A DNA stretch of 64,000 bases from FEN-1219 sp963817615 (lineage in GTDB: Bacteria; Pseudomonadota; Gammaproteobacteria; Steroidobacterales; Rariloculaceae): NCBI GenBank assembly GCA_963817615.1, contig CAWFPH010000002.1, positions 186,001 through 250,000 on the forward strand, in the 5' to 3' direction. Below, in pieces: positions 7,962 to 16,174 of the stretch. Numbering within the stretch: the first letter of the stretch is position 1; every line of letters begins with the position of its first letter. The notes beneath the pieces were generated by a model. The model did not search any database, was not told the origin of the DNA, and saw only the letters and a program-made list of their open reading frames with translations. A program made the position numbers and the translations under genes.

Positions 7962-9005
7962 CTATTTCGCGCGGCCCTTATAACCCTGCGCGATCATCGG
8001 GATCGAGTAGATCTCCGCGCTCTGCTTGCCGTTCTCACGCACTACGGCCACGGCAAACAAGGTCCGCTTGTCCTTGCCGCTGAATGCCACGCTGATCGGC
8101 GTGAACGGCGTCGGGATCGCGCCGAGCAACTCGCCCTTGGGGCTCACGACTTGGATGCCGCCCGCCGTCACGTAGATGCGACCTTGCGCATCGATCGTGC
8201 TGCCGTCGCCGCCGGACGGCAGCTTCGCGAGCTCGCGCTGATTCGTGAGCGAGCCATCGGGACGCACGTCGAACGCCGCGAGCGACGGTCCGTTCGTCAC
8301 GTAGAGCGTCTTCTCGTCGGGGCTCAAGATGATGCCGTTGGTCCGGAGATTCTCGCCGTAGCGCGTGACCTTGCCGTCCGGCGCCGCGTAGAAGAGACCG
8401 CCCGCCGTGAAGTACACGCCGCCGTTGCTCGCGGCCGTGACGTCGTTCAGCACGCTCCCCACGCAGTGCAGCGGATCGCCGTCGATCTCGTTCGCGAGCA
8501 CACGGCGTTTCGGCTCGAGCTGCACGACCGCCGGATTCAAGGCGCGCTCGAGCGCGAACAGAGCGCCGTTCTTGTTGCGCGACACCGATCCGCCCGTGCG
8601 CACGTCGCGATACGCGACGGTCGTCTTGCCGTTCGCGTCCAGCTTCAAAATGTCGCTCTTGTCGTTCTGCGCGATCAGCAGGCCGCCATCGTCGGTGCCG
8701 ACGATGCCGTCCGCGACGTTGCCGTCCTGCCGAAACACGCGCGTCCATTTCTGACCCGCTGCGATCACGCCGGGGATCGCGGTGACGGTGTAGTCCTGGG
8801 AAGGAGCCGCCGCCGGCGGCCGCCCGCCGGCCGGCCTCGGCGGCGGCGCGGGCGGCGGATTTTTGCAGGCCGCGAGCGCGGCCTGATACCCGGGATCTTG
8901 CGCGGCCTGGAGCGACGCGCCCGGACTCGGCGGTGGTTGCGCAAGCGCGGCCGCGGCGACGGCGACCGCGGACAGCCCAACTGCGAACGAGACGATCGGC
9001 TTCAT
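7962..9005 (-). CDS. Secreted SMP-30/gluconolactonase-like beta-propeller
   Basis: A 347-residue protein with a Sec signal (1-22, ending ALAQ), then a proline-rich linker (about residues 48-68), then a six-bladed propeller of the SMP-30/gluconolactonase/LRE type. Typical pieces are DGNVADGIVGTDDGGLLIAQND, a VLNDVTAASNGGVYFT strand and LRTNGIILSPDEKTLYVTN. The NGI...SPD...LYV signature carries the Asn/Asp that bind the divalent metal in this family. The substrate may be a lactone or sugar derivative, not deducible here. Preceded by GGGGGAACGTC as ribosome binding site. An inverted repeat lies 36 bases upstream. Confidence 0.8.
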   Translation of the reverse strand: MKPIVSFAVGLSAVAVAAAALAQPPPSPGASLQAAQDPGYQAALAACKNPPPAPPPRPAGGRPPAAAPSQDYTVTAIPGVIAAGQKWTRVFRQDGNVADGIVGTDDGGLLIAQNDKSDILKLDANGKTTVAYRDVRTGGSVSRNKNGALFALERALNPAVVQLEPKRRVLANEIDGDPLHCVGSVLNDVTAASNGGVYFTAGGLFYAAPDGKVTRYGENLRTNGIILSPDEKTLYVTNGPSLAAFDVRPDGSLTNQRELAKLPSGGDGSTIDAQGRIYVTAGGIQVVSPKGELLGAIPTPFTPISVAFSGKDKRTLFAVAVVRENGKQSAEIYSIPMIAQGYKGRAK

Positions 9006-9040
9006 GACGTTCCCCCGGCGCGAGACGCAACGCGCATTTG

Positions 9041-9057
9041 TTCCAATTGCGTTGGAA
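9041..9057. promoter_or_regulatory. Inverted repeat upstream of the SMP-30-like gene
   Basis: TTCCAA-TTGCG-TTGGAA is a perfect 6-base inverted repeat with a 5-base spacer, 36 bases ahead of the minus-strand start at 9005. Its size suits an operator for a dimeric repressor, or a small hairpin at the end of the diguanylate cyclase gene region. No regulator gene is adjacent. Confidence 0.35.
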
Positions 9058-9126
9058 TTTACTCGCTGAGCGTCCGGGCCGTCCAGAATTGCCGGGACAC
9101 GGCTCGGCCGATCGTGAACCCGAGAA

Positions 9127-10335
9127 TCAGCGCGGCGTCGACAGGGTGCGCTTCGCGAACACGCCGGTCACGAGTTGCTCGTGCGCGGCCTGGTCGAGGA
9201 CTTCGACGCGATTGCGCCCGCGCAGCTTCGCTTCGTAGAGCGCCTGATCGGCGAGCTGCAGCGCGCCTTGTGCGCGGCGGTCGGAGCTCGGCTCGACGAG
9301 CGCGATGCCGACGCTGATCGAGACCTCGGCGCCTACGTCGGAACCGCGATGCTCGATGCCGAGGCCGTTCACGGCACGCCGCATGCGCTCGGCGGTCGCT
9401 TCGACCTCGGGGCCGGCGACGTCGCAGAGGATCACGGCGAATTCCTCGCCGCCGTACCGAGCGAGCACGTCGTTCGGCCGGTAGACGAAGGTCTGCAGCG
9501 CCTGCGCGATGCGCCGCAAGGTTTGATCGCCGGCCTGGTGCCCATAGACGTCGTTGTATGCCTTGAAGTGATCGACGTCGATCATCAGGATCGCGAGGCC
9601 GCGCTCGGTGCCGAGCGCCTGCTCCCAAAGACGGTCGAGGTGCTCGTCGAACACGCGGCGATTCTTGAGACCGGTCAGAGAATCGTTCTGCGCGAACTGC
9701 GCGAGCAACCGCGAGTCGAGAAAGCTGCTGCGCGACGCTCGTTCCCGATGGCGAGCCGCGACCAAGCATGCCGCCGCCGACAGCGCCAGAAACAAGCTCG
9801 CTCGCAGCGCAATCGGCAACGGCACGGCGAGCACCGCGGCGCAAGCGACGAACGCGGTCACGGTCAGCACGATCGTCGCCAAAGCCGCTCGATAACGCAG
9901 ACCCAGGAAGAATGCGGGTCCCAACACCATCAGCGGCAGGAAGACCAGCGACTCGAGCTGTCCCTGCGAGGCCGCGTCGGCGATGCACGCGGCGCCGACG
10001 CAATTGCGGATCGGCACGAGCACTTGCGCGATGGGCAGGTAGTAACGCGGAAAACGGCGGTGCCACGCGACCGCGGCGAGTATCACCGAGGACGCGAGGA
10101 TGAACGCGACCGCGCCGAGGTGGACGTCCGTCCACCATCCGGCGAGGCCTTGCTCCGCGGCTCGGAAGCCTGCAAGCACGAGCGCCAAGGTGCAGGCCGC
10201 GCGGATCAGCGTGCGATTCGCGAGCAGCTGGGCGCGCACGTAATCCGCTTCGAAACGACGCTCGGCCGTGCGGCCGGCGGCAGCGGTCGGTCCGCCGGAA
10301 TCCGTACGCGCGTCGCGATGGGAGGACTGCACCAT
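9127..10335 (-). CDS. Membrane-bound diguanylate cyclase (GGDEF)
   Basis: A 402-residue enzyme predicted to make cyclic di-GMP from two GTP. The N-terminal half (to about 205) holds five or six hydrophobic segments forming a membrane sensor domain of no named family. The GGDEF domain follows: DSLTGLKNRRVF, then MIDVDHFKAYND and the active-site loop GGEEF near 295-299, so catalysis should be intact. An allosteric inhibitory site RPND lies five residues before GGEEF, so product feedback inhibition is expected. There is no EAL domain. The ATG at 10335 was preferred to an in-frame TTG five codons earlier, as neither has a clear ribosome binding site. Confidence 0.9.
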   Translation of the reverse strand: MVQSSHRDARTDSGGPTAAAGRTAERRFEADYVRAQLLANRTLIRAACTLALVLAGFRAAEQGLAGWWTDVHLGAVAFILASSVILAAVAWHRRFPRYYLPIAQVLVPIRNCVGAACIADAASQGQLESLVFLPLMVLGPAFFLGLRYRAALATIVLTVTAFVACAAVLAVPLPIALRASLFLALSAAACLVAARHRERASRSSFLDSRLLAQFAQNDSLTGLKNRRVFDEHLDRLWEQALGTERGLAILMIDVDHFKAYNDVYGHQAGDQTLRRIAQALQTFVYRPNDVLARYGGEEFAVILCDVAGPEVEATAERMRRAVNGLGIEHRGSDVGAEVSISVGIALVEPSSDRRAQGALQLADQALYEAKLRGRNRVEVLDQAAHEQLVTGVFAKRTLSTPR

Positions 10336-10454
10336 CGCGCAACGATACAAGCTTTTCGCCGGGGCCGGCTGTGATCCGTTGCGCGGAGCGTCCCGGCGTC
10401 GGCGTCACGGCCGCCGCTGGATTCGCGTCTCACGGCGGCAATCGGTCGGGACGC

Positions 10455-11702
10455 TCAGCCCGGTCGGGATTTCAGAGCGAAGCGCGCCTCGAACGAGCCG
10501 ATCAGGTCGAGCCACTCCTCCATGAGGCGCGTCATCAGAAATCGCGCGCGCACCGACTCGCGCGCCTTGCGGCCGAGCGTCTCGCGGAGGCGACGGTCGC
10601 GGACGACCTGCACGATGCGCTGCGCGGCAGCCTCCACGTCATCGACGAGAAAGCCGTTCACGCCGTCCTCGATTTGATGTCGAATGCCGCCGACGTTGCC
10701 GCCGATGACGACCGCGCCCTTCCACATCGCCTCGGTGACGGTGAGGCCGAAGCCTTCGCGCAGCGACTTCTGCAGCACGACGGCCGCACGGCGCTGCAGC
10801 GCGTTCACGAGCGCGGAGTCTTGCACCGAGAGAATCCGGATGCGTTCGTCCGCCTGCCGGACGAGCGACTCGAAAACGTCCTGCCCCTCCGGATCGTCGG
10901 TCGCGACGTTACCGACGAGCACGAGCGTCGAGTCGGCCTGCTTGCGGGCTATGCGGAACGCGTCGATCACGCCCTGCGGATCCTTCCAGCGGTCGAAGCG
11001 CGACACCTGCACGACGAGCGGGAGATCCGTCGGAATGTCGTAGTGCGCCAGCCGCTCCTCGATCTCGGCCTCCGCGAGCGGCTTGTTGGTGACCGAGAAC
11101 GGGTTGATCGCCGGCATGATGAAGCGCTGCGGCGGACCGATCTTCTGTGCGTATTCCGGCAACGACAGCACGACCGCGTCGTAGCGCTCGATGAACTGCG
11201 TGAGATACGCCCAGAGCTCGGCGTGGGGATGTGACAGATCCACGTGGCAGCGCCAAATCCACGGCGTCTTCTTCCGATAGTGGCTGATCAGGGGAAGTGG
11301 CTGCGGATCGTGAACGATTATGAGATCGTGATCGAGGTGCATTCGCGCCGCGTTCTCGAACACTACTTCCTCGTAGATGTTGCGCTTCAGCTCGCTGAAA
11401 TTGATGTCAGCGCCCTGCAGCGCGTTGTGCATCTTCTTCGTGACCGTGAAGAAATCGGGCCGGCCCTGAATCACGCGCCAACCCGTGTGGACCCCCGCGG
11501 CGTTCAGCAGCAACGTGAGCGAGGACAGAATTTCGGCGACACCGCCGCCGTAGTACGTGGAGTTGACGTTCACGACGTGCAGGTCGGCGACGCCGCGCGC
11601 CTTCTCGCGGATCCGCTCGACGGCCTCGGCACCGACGAGCGGCTCGTAGTCCTCGACTGCGGGCAGCGTGAACGTGCGCGGCTCGGCTGTGATTTCGTCC
11701 AT
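10455..11702 (-). CDS. treT: TreT-type trehalose synthase (GT4 glycosyltransferase)
   Basis: A 415-residue GT4 enzyme. The N-terminal motif VNSTYYGGGVAEIL and the following PDFFTVTKKMHNALQG are characteristic of trehalose glycosyltransferring synthase (TreT), which joins NDP-glucose and glucose to give trehalose. The C-terminal Rossmann half shows VQVSRFDRWKDPQGVI, LQKSLREGFGLTVTEAMWKG with the catalytic EGFGL...E motif, and GGIRHQI. Start chosen at 11702 (MDEITAEP), giving the usual family length; an AGGAG lies about 20 bases upstream, rather far. No other trehalose gene (otsA/otsB, treS) is adjacent. Likely role: compatible-solute supply under osmotic or desiccation stress. Confidence 0.85.
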   Translation of the reverse strand: MDEITAEPRTFTLPAVEDYEPLVGAEAVERIREKARGVADLHVVNVNSTYYGGGVAEILSSLTLLLNAAGVHTGWRVIQGRPDFFTVTKKMHNALQGADINFSELKRNIYEEVVFENAARMHLDHDLIIVHDPQPLPLISHYRKKTPWIWRCHVDLSHPHAELWAYLTQFIERYDAVVLSLPEYAQKIGPPQRFIMPAINPFSVTNKPLAEAEIEERLAHYDIPTDLPLVVQVSRFDRWKDPQGVIDAFRIARKQADSTLVLVGNVATDDPEGQDVFESLVRQADERIRILSVQDSALVNALQRRAAVVLQKSLREGFGLTVTEAMWKGAVVIGGNVGGIRHQIEDGVNGFLVDDVEAAAQRIVQVVRDRRLRETLGRKARESVRARFLMTRLMEEWLDLIGSFEARFALKSRPG

Positions 11703-11992
11703 GTCGAAGGTCGATCCGGTCGGCTCCTGCGGCGCAATGGCCGATGGAGAATAATCCGCCGGAGCGGAGCGGCCAACCCATCGCGCCGATCCGCGCTCGC
11801 GCAAGCGGTCCCGCGGCGCGGATGTCGCAGCCGCGAATGCTCGACCGTTCGCGCCGGCCGCAGCGCGTCCTCGAGGCTACGAGGCGCTTGCTATACTCGA
11901 ACCGCTCGGCCGTGCGGGGCTTCGGGGTTGCGTCGTCGAGCGCGGCGCGCGCGGACAGCGCAGAACCGCCGGCGCGGCAGGGAGCCTCGCGT

Positions 11993-12181
11993 TTGAAACG
12001 ACGTATCGCGGACTTCCGTCTCGACGACGCGGGCGACTGGGTCGCCGTCCTCGAGTGCGGTCACGCGCAGCACGTCCGTCATCGCCCCCCGTGGACGAAC
12101 CGGCCTTGGGTCATCACGCGCGAAGGACGCGCGCGGGCGATCGGCCGCGAGCTCGACTGCAAGCAGTGCGACGCCGCATGA
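11993..12181 (+). CDS. DUF3565 small zinc-ribbon-like protein
   Basis: A 62-residue protein matching the DUF3565 pattern: KRRIADFRLDDAGDWVAVLE, then ECGHAQHVRHRPPW, a PWV motif and the terminal LDCKQC. The two Cys/His clusters (CGH...H and CKQC) could hold a zinc ion. Start is a TTG at 11993 supported by GGGAG about nine bases upstream and by the family's usual KRxI start. The function of the family is not known; it is common in proteobacteria as a stand-alone gene, as here. Confidence 0.8.
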   Translation: MKRRIADFRLDDAGDWVAVLECGHAQHVRHRPPWTNRPWVITREGRARAIGRELDCKQCDAA

Positions 12182-12362
12182 CGCTTGCCGGACCGCTCAC
12201 CGCGGGCATCCGCGGCGCCGCATGAAGCGCTTGCGCGGCCCGGCCGGCGCTTTCCGACGAACCGCCCGCAGCCGGGAGTGATCGGCGCCGCGCGCGGAGT
12301 GAATGCGTCGTAGCACGGCGCGAACGACCTGACCGGCGCGCCTCGATCCGCCGGCGAGGCGT

Positions 12363-12368
12363 TATGAT
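12363..12368 (+). promoter_or_regulatory. -10 element before the LytS-like operon
   Basis: TATGAT, 5 of 6 matches to the -10 consensus, 17 bases before the GTG start at 12386 and just before its GAGGAGAA ribosome binding site. No convincing -35 is visible, so an activator or another sigma factor may be involved. The implied leader is very short. Confidence 0.4.
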
Positions 12369-12385
12369 CTTCGCGCGAGGAGAAC

Positions 12386-13480
12386 GTGGATGCGGGAAAC
12401 CGCGTGAGCAGCGCTGCTCCGAGGGGCGGCTGGCTGGCCTACACCGTGCGGAGCCGCACGCGGGCGGCCTTTGCCGATTTGGGCCACGCCGGGGCCGTGC
12501 TCGCGCTCGTGCTCGTGGTCACCGCGCTCAAATTTTCCGCATACGCCCTGCCCGGCGTGAGCCTTGCCGCCGAGGCGCAGGTCTTCGCGCTCGAGGTCGC
12601 GGCGCTCGTGGGCACGCTCGCGCTCGCGGTGCCCTTGCTGGTCGCCGCCTCCAATCTCGCTCCGGCCGCCGGGCGCCTGCGGCTCGCATGGCTCGTGCTC
12701 GCGACGCTGCTCGCGGTGCTCGCGTGCATCGCGTCCCCCATGCCCTCTCTCATCGGCGTGCACTTTCAGCCGTATCAGGTTCCACAGATCGGCGCGCTCG
12801 TCGTCGTGCTCGCCGTGGTATTCGAGTTTCGCCATCGCGCGCTCGCCGCCGCAGGCGCCGTGCTGCGGGCCGAGATCGACGGCGTCAACTCGGAAGCGCA
12901 GCTGCGTGCAGCGAGCCTGCAGGTGCTGCAGGCCCAAGTCGCGCCTCACTTTCTATTCAATGCGCTCGCCAACGTGCGGCGGCTCGCTCAGATCGATCGA
13001 CGCGCCGCGGCCGCGATGCTCGGCGATCTGGCGCACTATTTTTCCGTAACGCTCGCACAGCGCGACGAGCCGCTGCGACCGTTGGGCGAAGAGGCCCGGC
13101 TCGTGGATGCCTATCTCAAAATCCACCGCATTCGAATGGGGTCGAGACTGGCGTACTCGATCGAGGTGCCCGAGACTCTGAAGCTCGTGCAGGTGCCGTC
13201 GATGATGCTGCTGACGCTCGTCGAAAACGCGATCAAGCACGGCATCAATCCGCTCGTAGAGGGCGGGTTTGCGAGACTGAGCGCGGAGCGTCGCGGCGCA
13301 ACGGTCAGGCTCGAGGTGGCCGACAACGGCCGCGGTCTCGCGGGCACCGAGGGCCACGGAACGGGCCTGTCGAACGTGCGCAGCCGCCTCGCGCTGCTGT
13401 ATGGCGCGAGGGCCGAGCTCGTGCTCGCACACGGTCGCCCTCGCGGCTTCGTCGCGAGCGTGCTGCTGCCGGAGGGCTGA
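12386..13480 (+). CDS. LytS/YpdA-type sensor histidine kinase
   Basis: A 364-residue membrane kinase of the His_kinase (LytS/AlgZ) family. GTG start at 12386 follows a strong GAGGAGAAC site. Residues about 30-150 hold four hydrophobic segments. The phospho-acceptor block is LQAQVAPHFLFN with His near 188. The ATPase shows the N box ENAIKHG (about 276-282) and DNGRGLAG...GTGLSNVRSRL (about 308-330). All catalytic features are present. It is followed two bases later by a second LytS-like membrane protein and then a LytTR response regulator, which it most likely phosphorylates. The membrane domain is not a recognised 5TM-Lyt domain, so the signal is unknown. Confidence 0.88.
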   Translation: MDAGNRVSSAAPRGGWLAYTVRSRTRAAFADLGHAGAVLALVLVVTALKFSAYALPGVSLAAEAQVFALEVAALVGTLALAVPLLVAASNLAPAAGRLRLAWLVLATLLAVLACIASPMPSLIGVHFQPYQVPQIGALVVVLAVVFEFRHRALAAAGAVLRAEIDGVNSEAQLRAASLQVLQAQVAPHFLFNALANVRRLAQIDRRAAAAMLGDLAHYFSVTLAQRDEPLRPLGEEARLVDAYLKIHRIRMGSRLAYSIEVPETLKLVQVPSMMLLTLVENAIKHGINPLVEGGFARLSAERRGATVRLEVADNGRGLAGTEGHGTGLSNVRSRLALLYGARAELVLAHGRPRGFVASVLLPEG

Positions 13481-13482
13481 CG

Positions 13483-14187
13483 ATGATCGAGCGCACGGGC
13501 GAGATTTGCCGCGCCGTGCTGCGAACCTTCACCTGGCAGAAGCTGCTGCTCACGCAGCTGCTCGTCGTCGCGCTCGACGTGATTGCGCTGTTGTCGTTCT
13601 CGCCGCTACGGACCACGCCGTCGACCTTCTTTTGGTCGCGACCGGTGATCGAGGAGATCATGGCGCTCAGCATCGTGATCGCGGTGGCCGCGGCCGACCA
13701 AGCGATCGCGCGCGGCGCGCGGGCGTTTCGAGCCTACGCCGTCGCGCTGCTGGCAGCAGCCGTCGTCGCCGCGACCTCGCAGTTCCAAATACGACATTGG
13801 CTCGGTATCTATACCTCGGGCGACCAGCCCGGCCGCGCGATAGCAAATCGGCGCATGCAGATGATCTATGTCGGCAGCGACACCGTGACGTACGGTGCGC
13901 TGTTCGTGCTCGTCTACCTGGACTATCGACGCCGCGAAGCCCTGCTCAAGCGCTTGCGCGGCGCCGAGCTCGGGCGAGCGCGCAAGGAGCGGCGCGTCGT
14001 CGAGGCCAAGCTCGGCGCACTCCGCGCGCACGTCGACGCAGCCGAGCTGCTGGCGACGCTGCGCGACCTCGAGCAGCGCGTGGCGGTGGGATTGCCCGAC
14101 GCCGACGACCGGCTCGACGCCCTGATCGCGAGCCTGCGTGCAAGGCTGTCGCCGGTTCCAGACGAGCACACGGCGGCATCCGTGTGA
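13483..14187 (+). CDS. Membrane protein with degenerate LytS-like dimerisation region, no ATPase domain
   Basis: A 234-residue protein with about four membrane segments (residues 20-40, 58-75, 83-100, 128-146) followed by a helical cytoplasmic tail. The tail reads LGALRAHVDAAELLATL; the neighbouring kinase reads LQVLQAQVAPHFLFNAL over the same stretch. Register and spacing match, but Ala replaces the phospho-acceptor His (near residue 187) and the FN pair is lost. The protein ends shortly after, before any ATPase domain. It starts two bases after the kinase stop and its own stop overlaps the response regulator start (GTGA). Likely a non-catalytic partner or sensor subunit of the kinase; this role is inference. 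Confidence 0.75.
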   Translation: MIERTGEICRAVLRTFTWQKLLLTQLLVVALDVIALLSFSPLRTTPSTFFWSRPVIEEIMALSIVIAVAAADQAIARGARAFRAYAVALLAAAVVAATSQFQIRHWLGIYTSGDQPGRAIANRRMQMIYVGSDTVTYGALFVLVYLDYRRREALLKRLRGAELGRARKERRVVEAKLGALRAHVDAAELLATLRDLEQRVAVGLPDADDRLDALIASLRARLSPVPDEHTAASV

Positions 14188-14933
14188 GCACGACGGCCGT
14201 CATCGCGGAGGACGAGCCGCTGTTACGAGCGGAGCTGCGCGAGGCGCTCGGCAAGCTCTGGCCGGAGCTCACGATCGCGGCGGAGGCGGCCGACGGCGCG
14301 GAAGCGATTCTCGCGATGCAGCGTCACACGCCCGCGATCTTGTTCCTGGACATTCAGATGCCGGGGCTGAGCGGGCTCGAGATCGCGGAGCAAGCGAGCG
14401 GGCGCGCGCACGTCGTGTTCGTGACGGCGTACAGCGAGCACGCCGCCGCCGCGTTCGAGCAAGGAGCGATCGACTACATCGTGAAGCCCATCTCGATGGC
14501 GCGGCTCGCGAAGACCGTCGGCCGCTTGCAGCAGCGGCTGTGCAGCACGCCCGCCGATCTACGCGGGCTCGCGGAGCTGCTCAAAGCGGCGGTCCCCGAG
14601 GAGAATCGCTATCTACGCTGGCTCACGGTGCCGCACGGCCGCGAGCTGCGCGTCGTGACGACGGACGAGATCTGCTATCTGCGCGCGGCGAACAAGTACA
14701 CGTCGGTGTTCACGGCGAGCGCCGAGTACCTGCTCACGAATACGTTGAAGACGATGCGCGAGAAGCTCGACCCGCAGACGTTCTGGCAGATCCATCGGAG
14801 CTTCGTCGTCAACGTTCGCGCAATTCAAACGATCCACCGGTCGTTTCATGGCTCGTTCGAGGTGCAGCTGCGGCAGCGGCGGGAGCTGCTGCCGGTTAGC
14901 GCGGCCTACGCGCACCTGTTCAAACAGCTCTAG
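14184..14933 (+). CDS. LytTR-family response regulator
   Basis: A 249-residue regulator. The receiver domain (residues 1-120) has the acidic pair EDE at about 9-11, the phospho-acceptor Asp56 in FLDIQMPG and the lysine in YIVKPIS. The LytTR DNA-binding domain fills about 145-249, with RELRVVTTDEICYLRAANKY and the closing HRSFVVNVRAI, typical of AlgR/LytR. GTG start overlaps the previous stop by four bases (GTGA), giving tight coupling with the upstream kinase and pseudo-kinase. LytTR regulators often control exopolysaccharide, autolysin or virulence genes; targets here are unknown. Confidence 0.92.
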   Translation: MSTTAVIAEDEPLLRAELREALGKLWPELTIAAEAADGAEAILAMQRHTPAILFLDIQMPGLSGLEIAEQASGRAHVVFVTAYSEHAAAAFEQGAIDYIVKPISMARLAKTVGRLQQRLCSTPADLRGLAELLKAAVPEENRYLRWLTVPHGRELRVVTTDEICYLRAANKYTSVFTASAEYLLTNTLKTMREKLDPQTFWQIHRSFVVNVRAIQTIHRSFHGSFEVQLRQRRELLPVSAAYAHLFKQL

Positions 14934-14977
14934 ATGCCGTCCTGCCCCGTCCCGCCGTGACCGGCCGCCCTCCCGGC

Positions 14978-14983
14978 TATACT
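14978..14983 (+). promoter_or_regulatory. -10 element of miaE
   Basis: TATACT, 5 of 6 to consensus, 21 bases before the ATG at 15005. It lies downstream of an in-frame GTG at 14957 and so favours the 15005 start for miaE. The same TATACT hexamer precedes the genes at 17767 and 56707. Confidence 0.45.
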
Positions 14984-15004
14984 TCGGCCCCCAGCCCGTT
15001 CGTG

Positions 15005-15622
15005 ATGCGCATGACCGGCTTCGATGACATTCTGCTCGCACCGACGCCCACGACGTGGGTCGAGCACGCCGCGCTGCACTGGCGCGAGTTGCTTCTCGAC
15101 CATGCCAACTGCGAGAAGAAGGCCGCTTCCACTGCGCTCGCCCTGATGTTCTCGTATCCCGAGGACCGCAAGCTCGGCACGGCGCTCTCGCGCCTCGCGC
15201 GCGAGGAGCTGAGGCATTTCGAGCAGGTGCAGCGGCTCATGGACGCGCTCGACGTGCCGCACGCGCGCCAACAGCCCGGCCGCTACGGGGCGGGCCTGCG
15301 AAAGTTGGCGCGCAGCTCCGATCCCGGCCGAAAGGTCGATCTGCTGCTCTCCGGCGCGCTGATCGAAGCGCGCTCGTGCGAGCGCTTCCGCCTGCTCGCC
15401 CCGGGGCTGCCGGCGCCGGTCGCCGAGCTCTACTCGAAGCTCGCGGCCTCGGAGGCGCGCCATTTCGAGCTCTACCTCGAGCTCGCGCAGCGCTGCGGCG
15501 ACCCAGCGGCAGCGCAAACCCTGCCGCACCGACTGCATGAGCTCGCGGAGCACGAAGCCGACCTCGCGACCGCGCCGGACCCCGTGTTCCGTTTTCACTC
15601 GGGCGCGCCCGCCGCCGGATAG
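15005..15622 (+). CDS. miaE: tRNA-(ms2io6A) hydroxylase MiaE
   Basis: A 205-residue non-haem di-iron enzyme that hydroxylates the isopentenyl group of 2-methylthio-isopentenyl-adenosine at position 37 of tRNAs. The four-helix ferritin-like pattern is visible: CEKKAASTAL near the first helix, REELRHFEQV, IEARSCERFRLL and SEARHFELYLEL supply the Glu/His iron ligands. The length suits the short MiaE form found in Pseudomonas and relatives. The start at 15005 (MRMTGFDDIL) is supported by the TATACT element just upstream. The gene appears to be transcribed alone. Confidence 0.9.
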   Translation: MRMTGFDDILLAPTPTTWVEHAALHWRELLLDHANCEKKAASTALALMFSYPEDRKLGTALSRLAREELRHFEQVQRLMDALDVPHARQQPGRYGAGLRKLARSSDPGRKVDLLLSGALIEARSCERFRLLAPGLPAPVAELYSKLAASEARHFELYLELAQRCGDPAAAQTLPHRLHELAEHEADLATAPDPVFRFHSGAPAAG

Positions 15623-15716
15623 CCGGCTTCCGCCGAACGGTTCGCCCGCGGCCGACGGTCCGCGCTCTCGGCGCTCGGGCCGGCAAGCTCGCCACCGCAG
15701 CCTGCGACCACGCCCT

Positions 15717-15722
15717 TATAAT
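15717..15722 (+). promoter_or_regulatory. Consensus -10, probably giving a leaderless mRNA
   Basis: A perfect TATAAT ends nine bases before the ATG at 15731. With normal spacing transcription would start about two bases before the ATG or on it, so the GFA-family gene would have almost no leader and no ribosome binding site. No good -35 is seen. Confidence 0.5.
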
Positions 15723-15730
15723 CGCCGGCC

Positions 15731-16132
15731 ATGAGCGACACAGTCGTCAAGCACACCGGCGGCTGCCACTGCGGCCGCGTGCGGTTCGAGGTCTTTGCTC
15801 CGGCCGAGCTCGACGTCACGGACTGCAATTGCTCGATCTGCTCGAAGTCCGGTTACCTGCACCTCGTCGTGGCGAACAGCCGGTTCAAGCTGCTCTCCGG
15901 CGCGGAGCAGCTCGTCACGTACCGATTCAACACGGGCACCGCGAAGCATTTGTTCTGCTCCACTTGCGGCATCAAGTCGTTCTACGTGCCGCGCTCACAT
16001 CCCGAAGGCTTCAGCGTGAATGCGCGCTGCTTGGACGAGGGCACCGTCACCCGGCTGACCGTCAGGCACACCAACGGCAAGGAGTGGGAGAAACAGTATC
16101 CCGAGGGCCGTGGCGCGCGCCTGCCGAGCTGA
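15731..16132 (+). CDS. GFA/CENP-V-type zinc protein
   Basis: A 133-residue protein of the glutathione-dependent formaldehyde-activating (GFA) superfamily. Zinc ligands are visible in order: GGCHCGRVRF (two Cys near 12-14), DCNCSICSKSG (three Cys near 34-39) and FCSTCGIKSFY (two Cys near 77-80). These form two zinc sites in the Mss4-like fold. The WEKQYP end matches the CENP-V-like branch. Real substrates of most members are unknown; glutathione-adduct chemistry is only one possibility. A consensus TATAAT nine bases before the ATG suggests leaderless translation. Confidence 0.85.
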   Translation: MSDTVVKHTGGCHCGRVRFEVFAPAELDVTDCNCSICSKSGYLHLVVANSRFKLLSGAEQLVTYRFNTGTAKHLFCSTCGIKSFYVPRSHPEGFSVNARCLDEGTVTRLTVRHTNGKEWEKQYPEGRGARLPS

Positions 16133-16174
16133 GGCGCGGCACGCCGCGATCGCGGCATTTCCTTGCCTTGCCGC

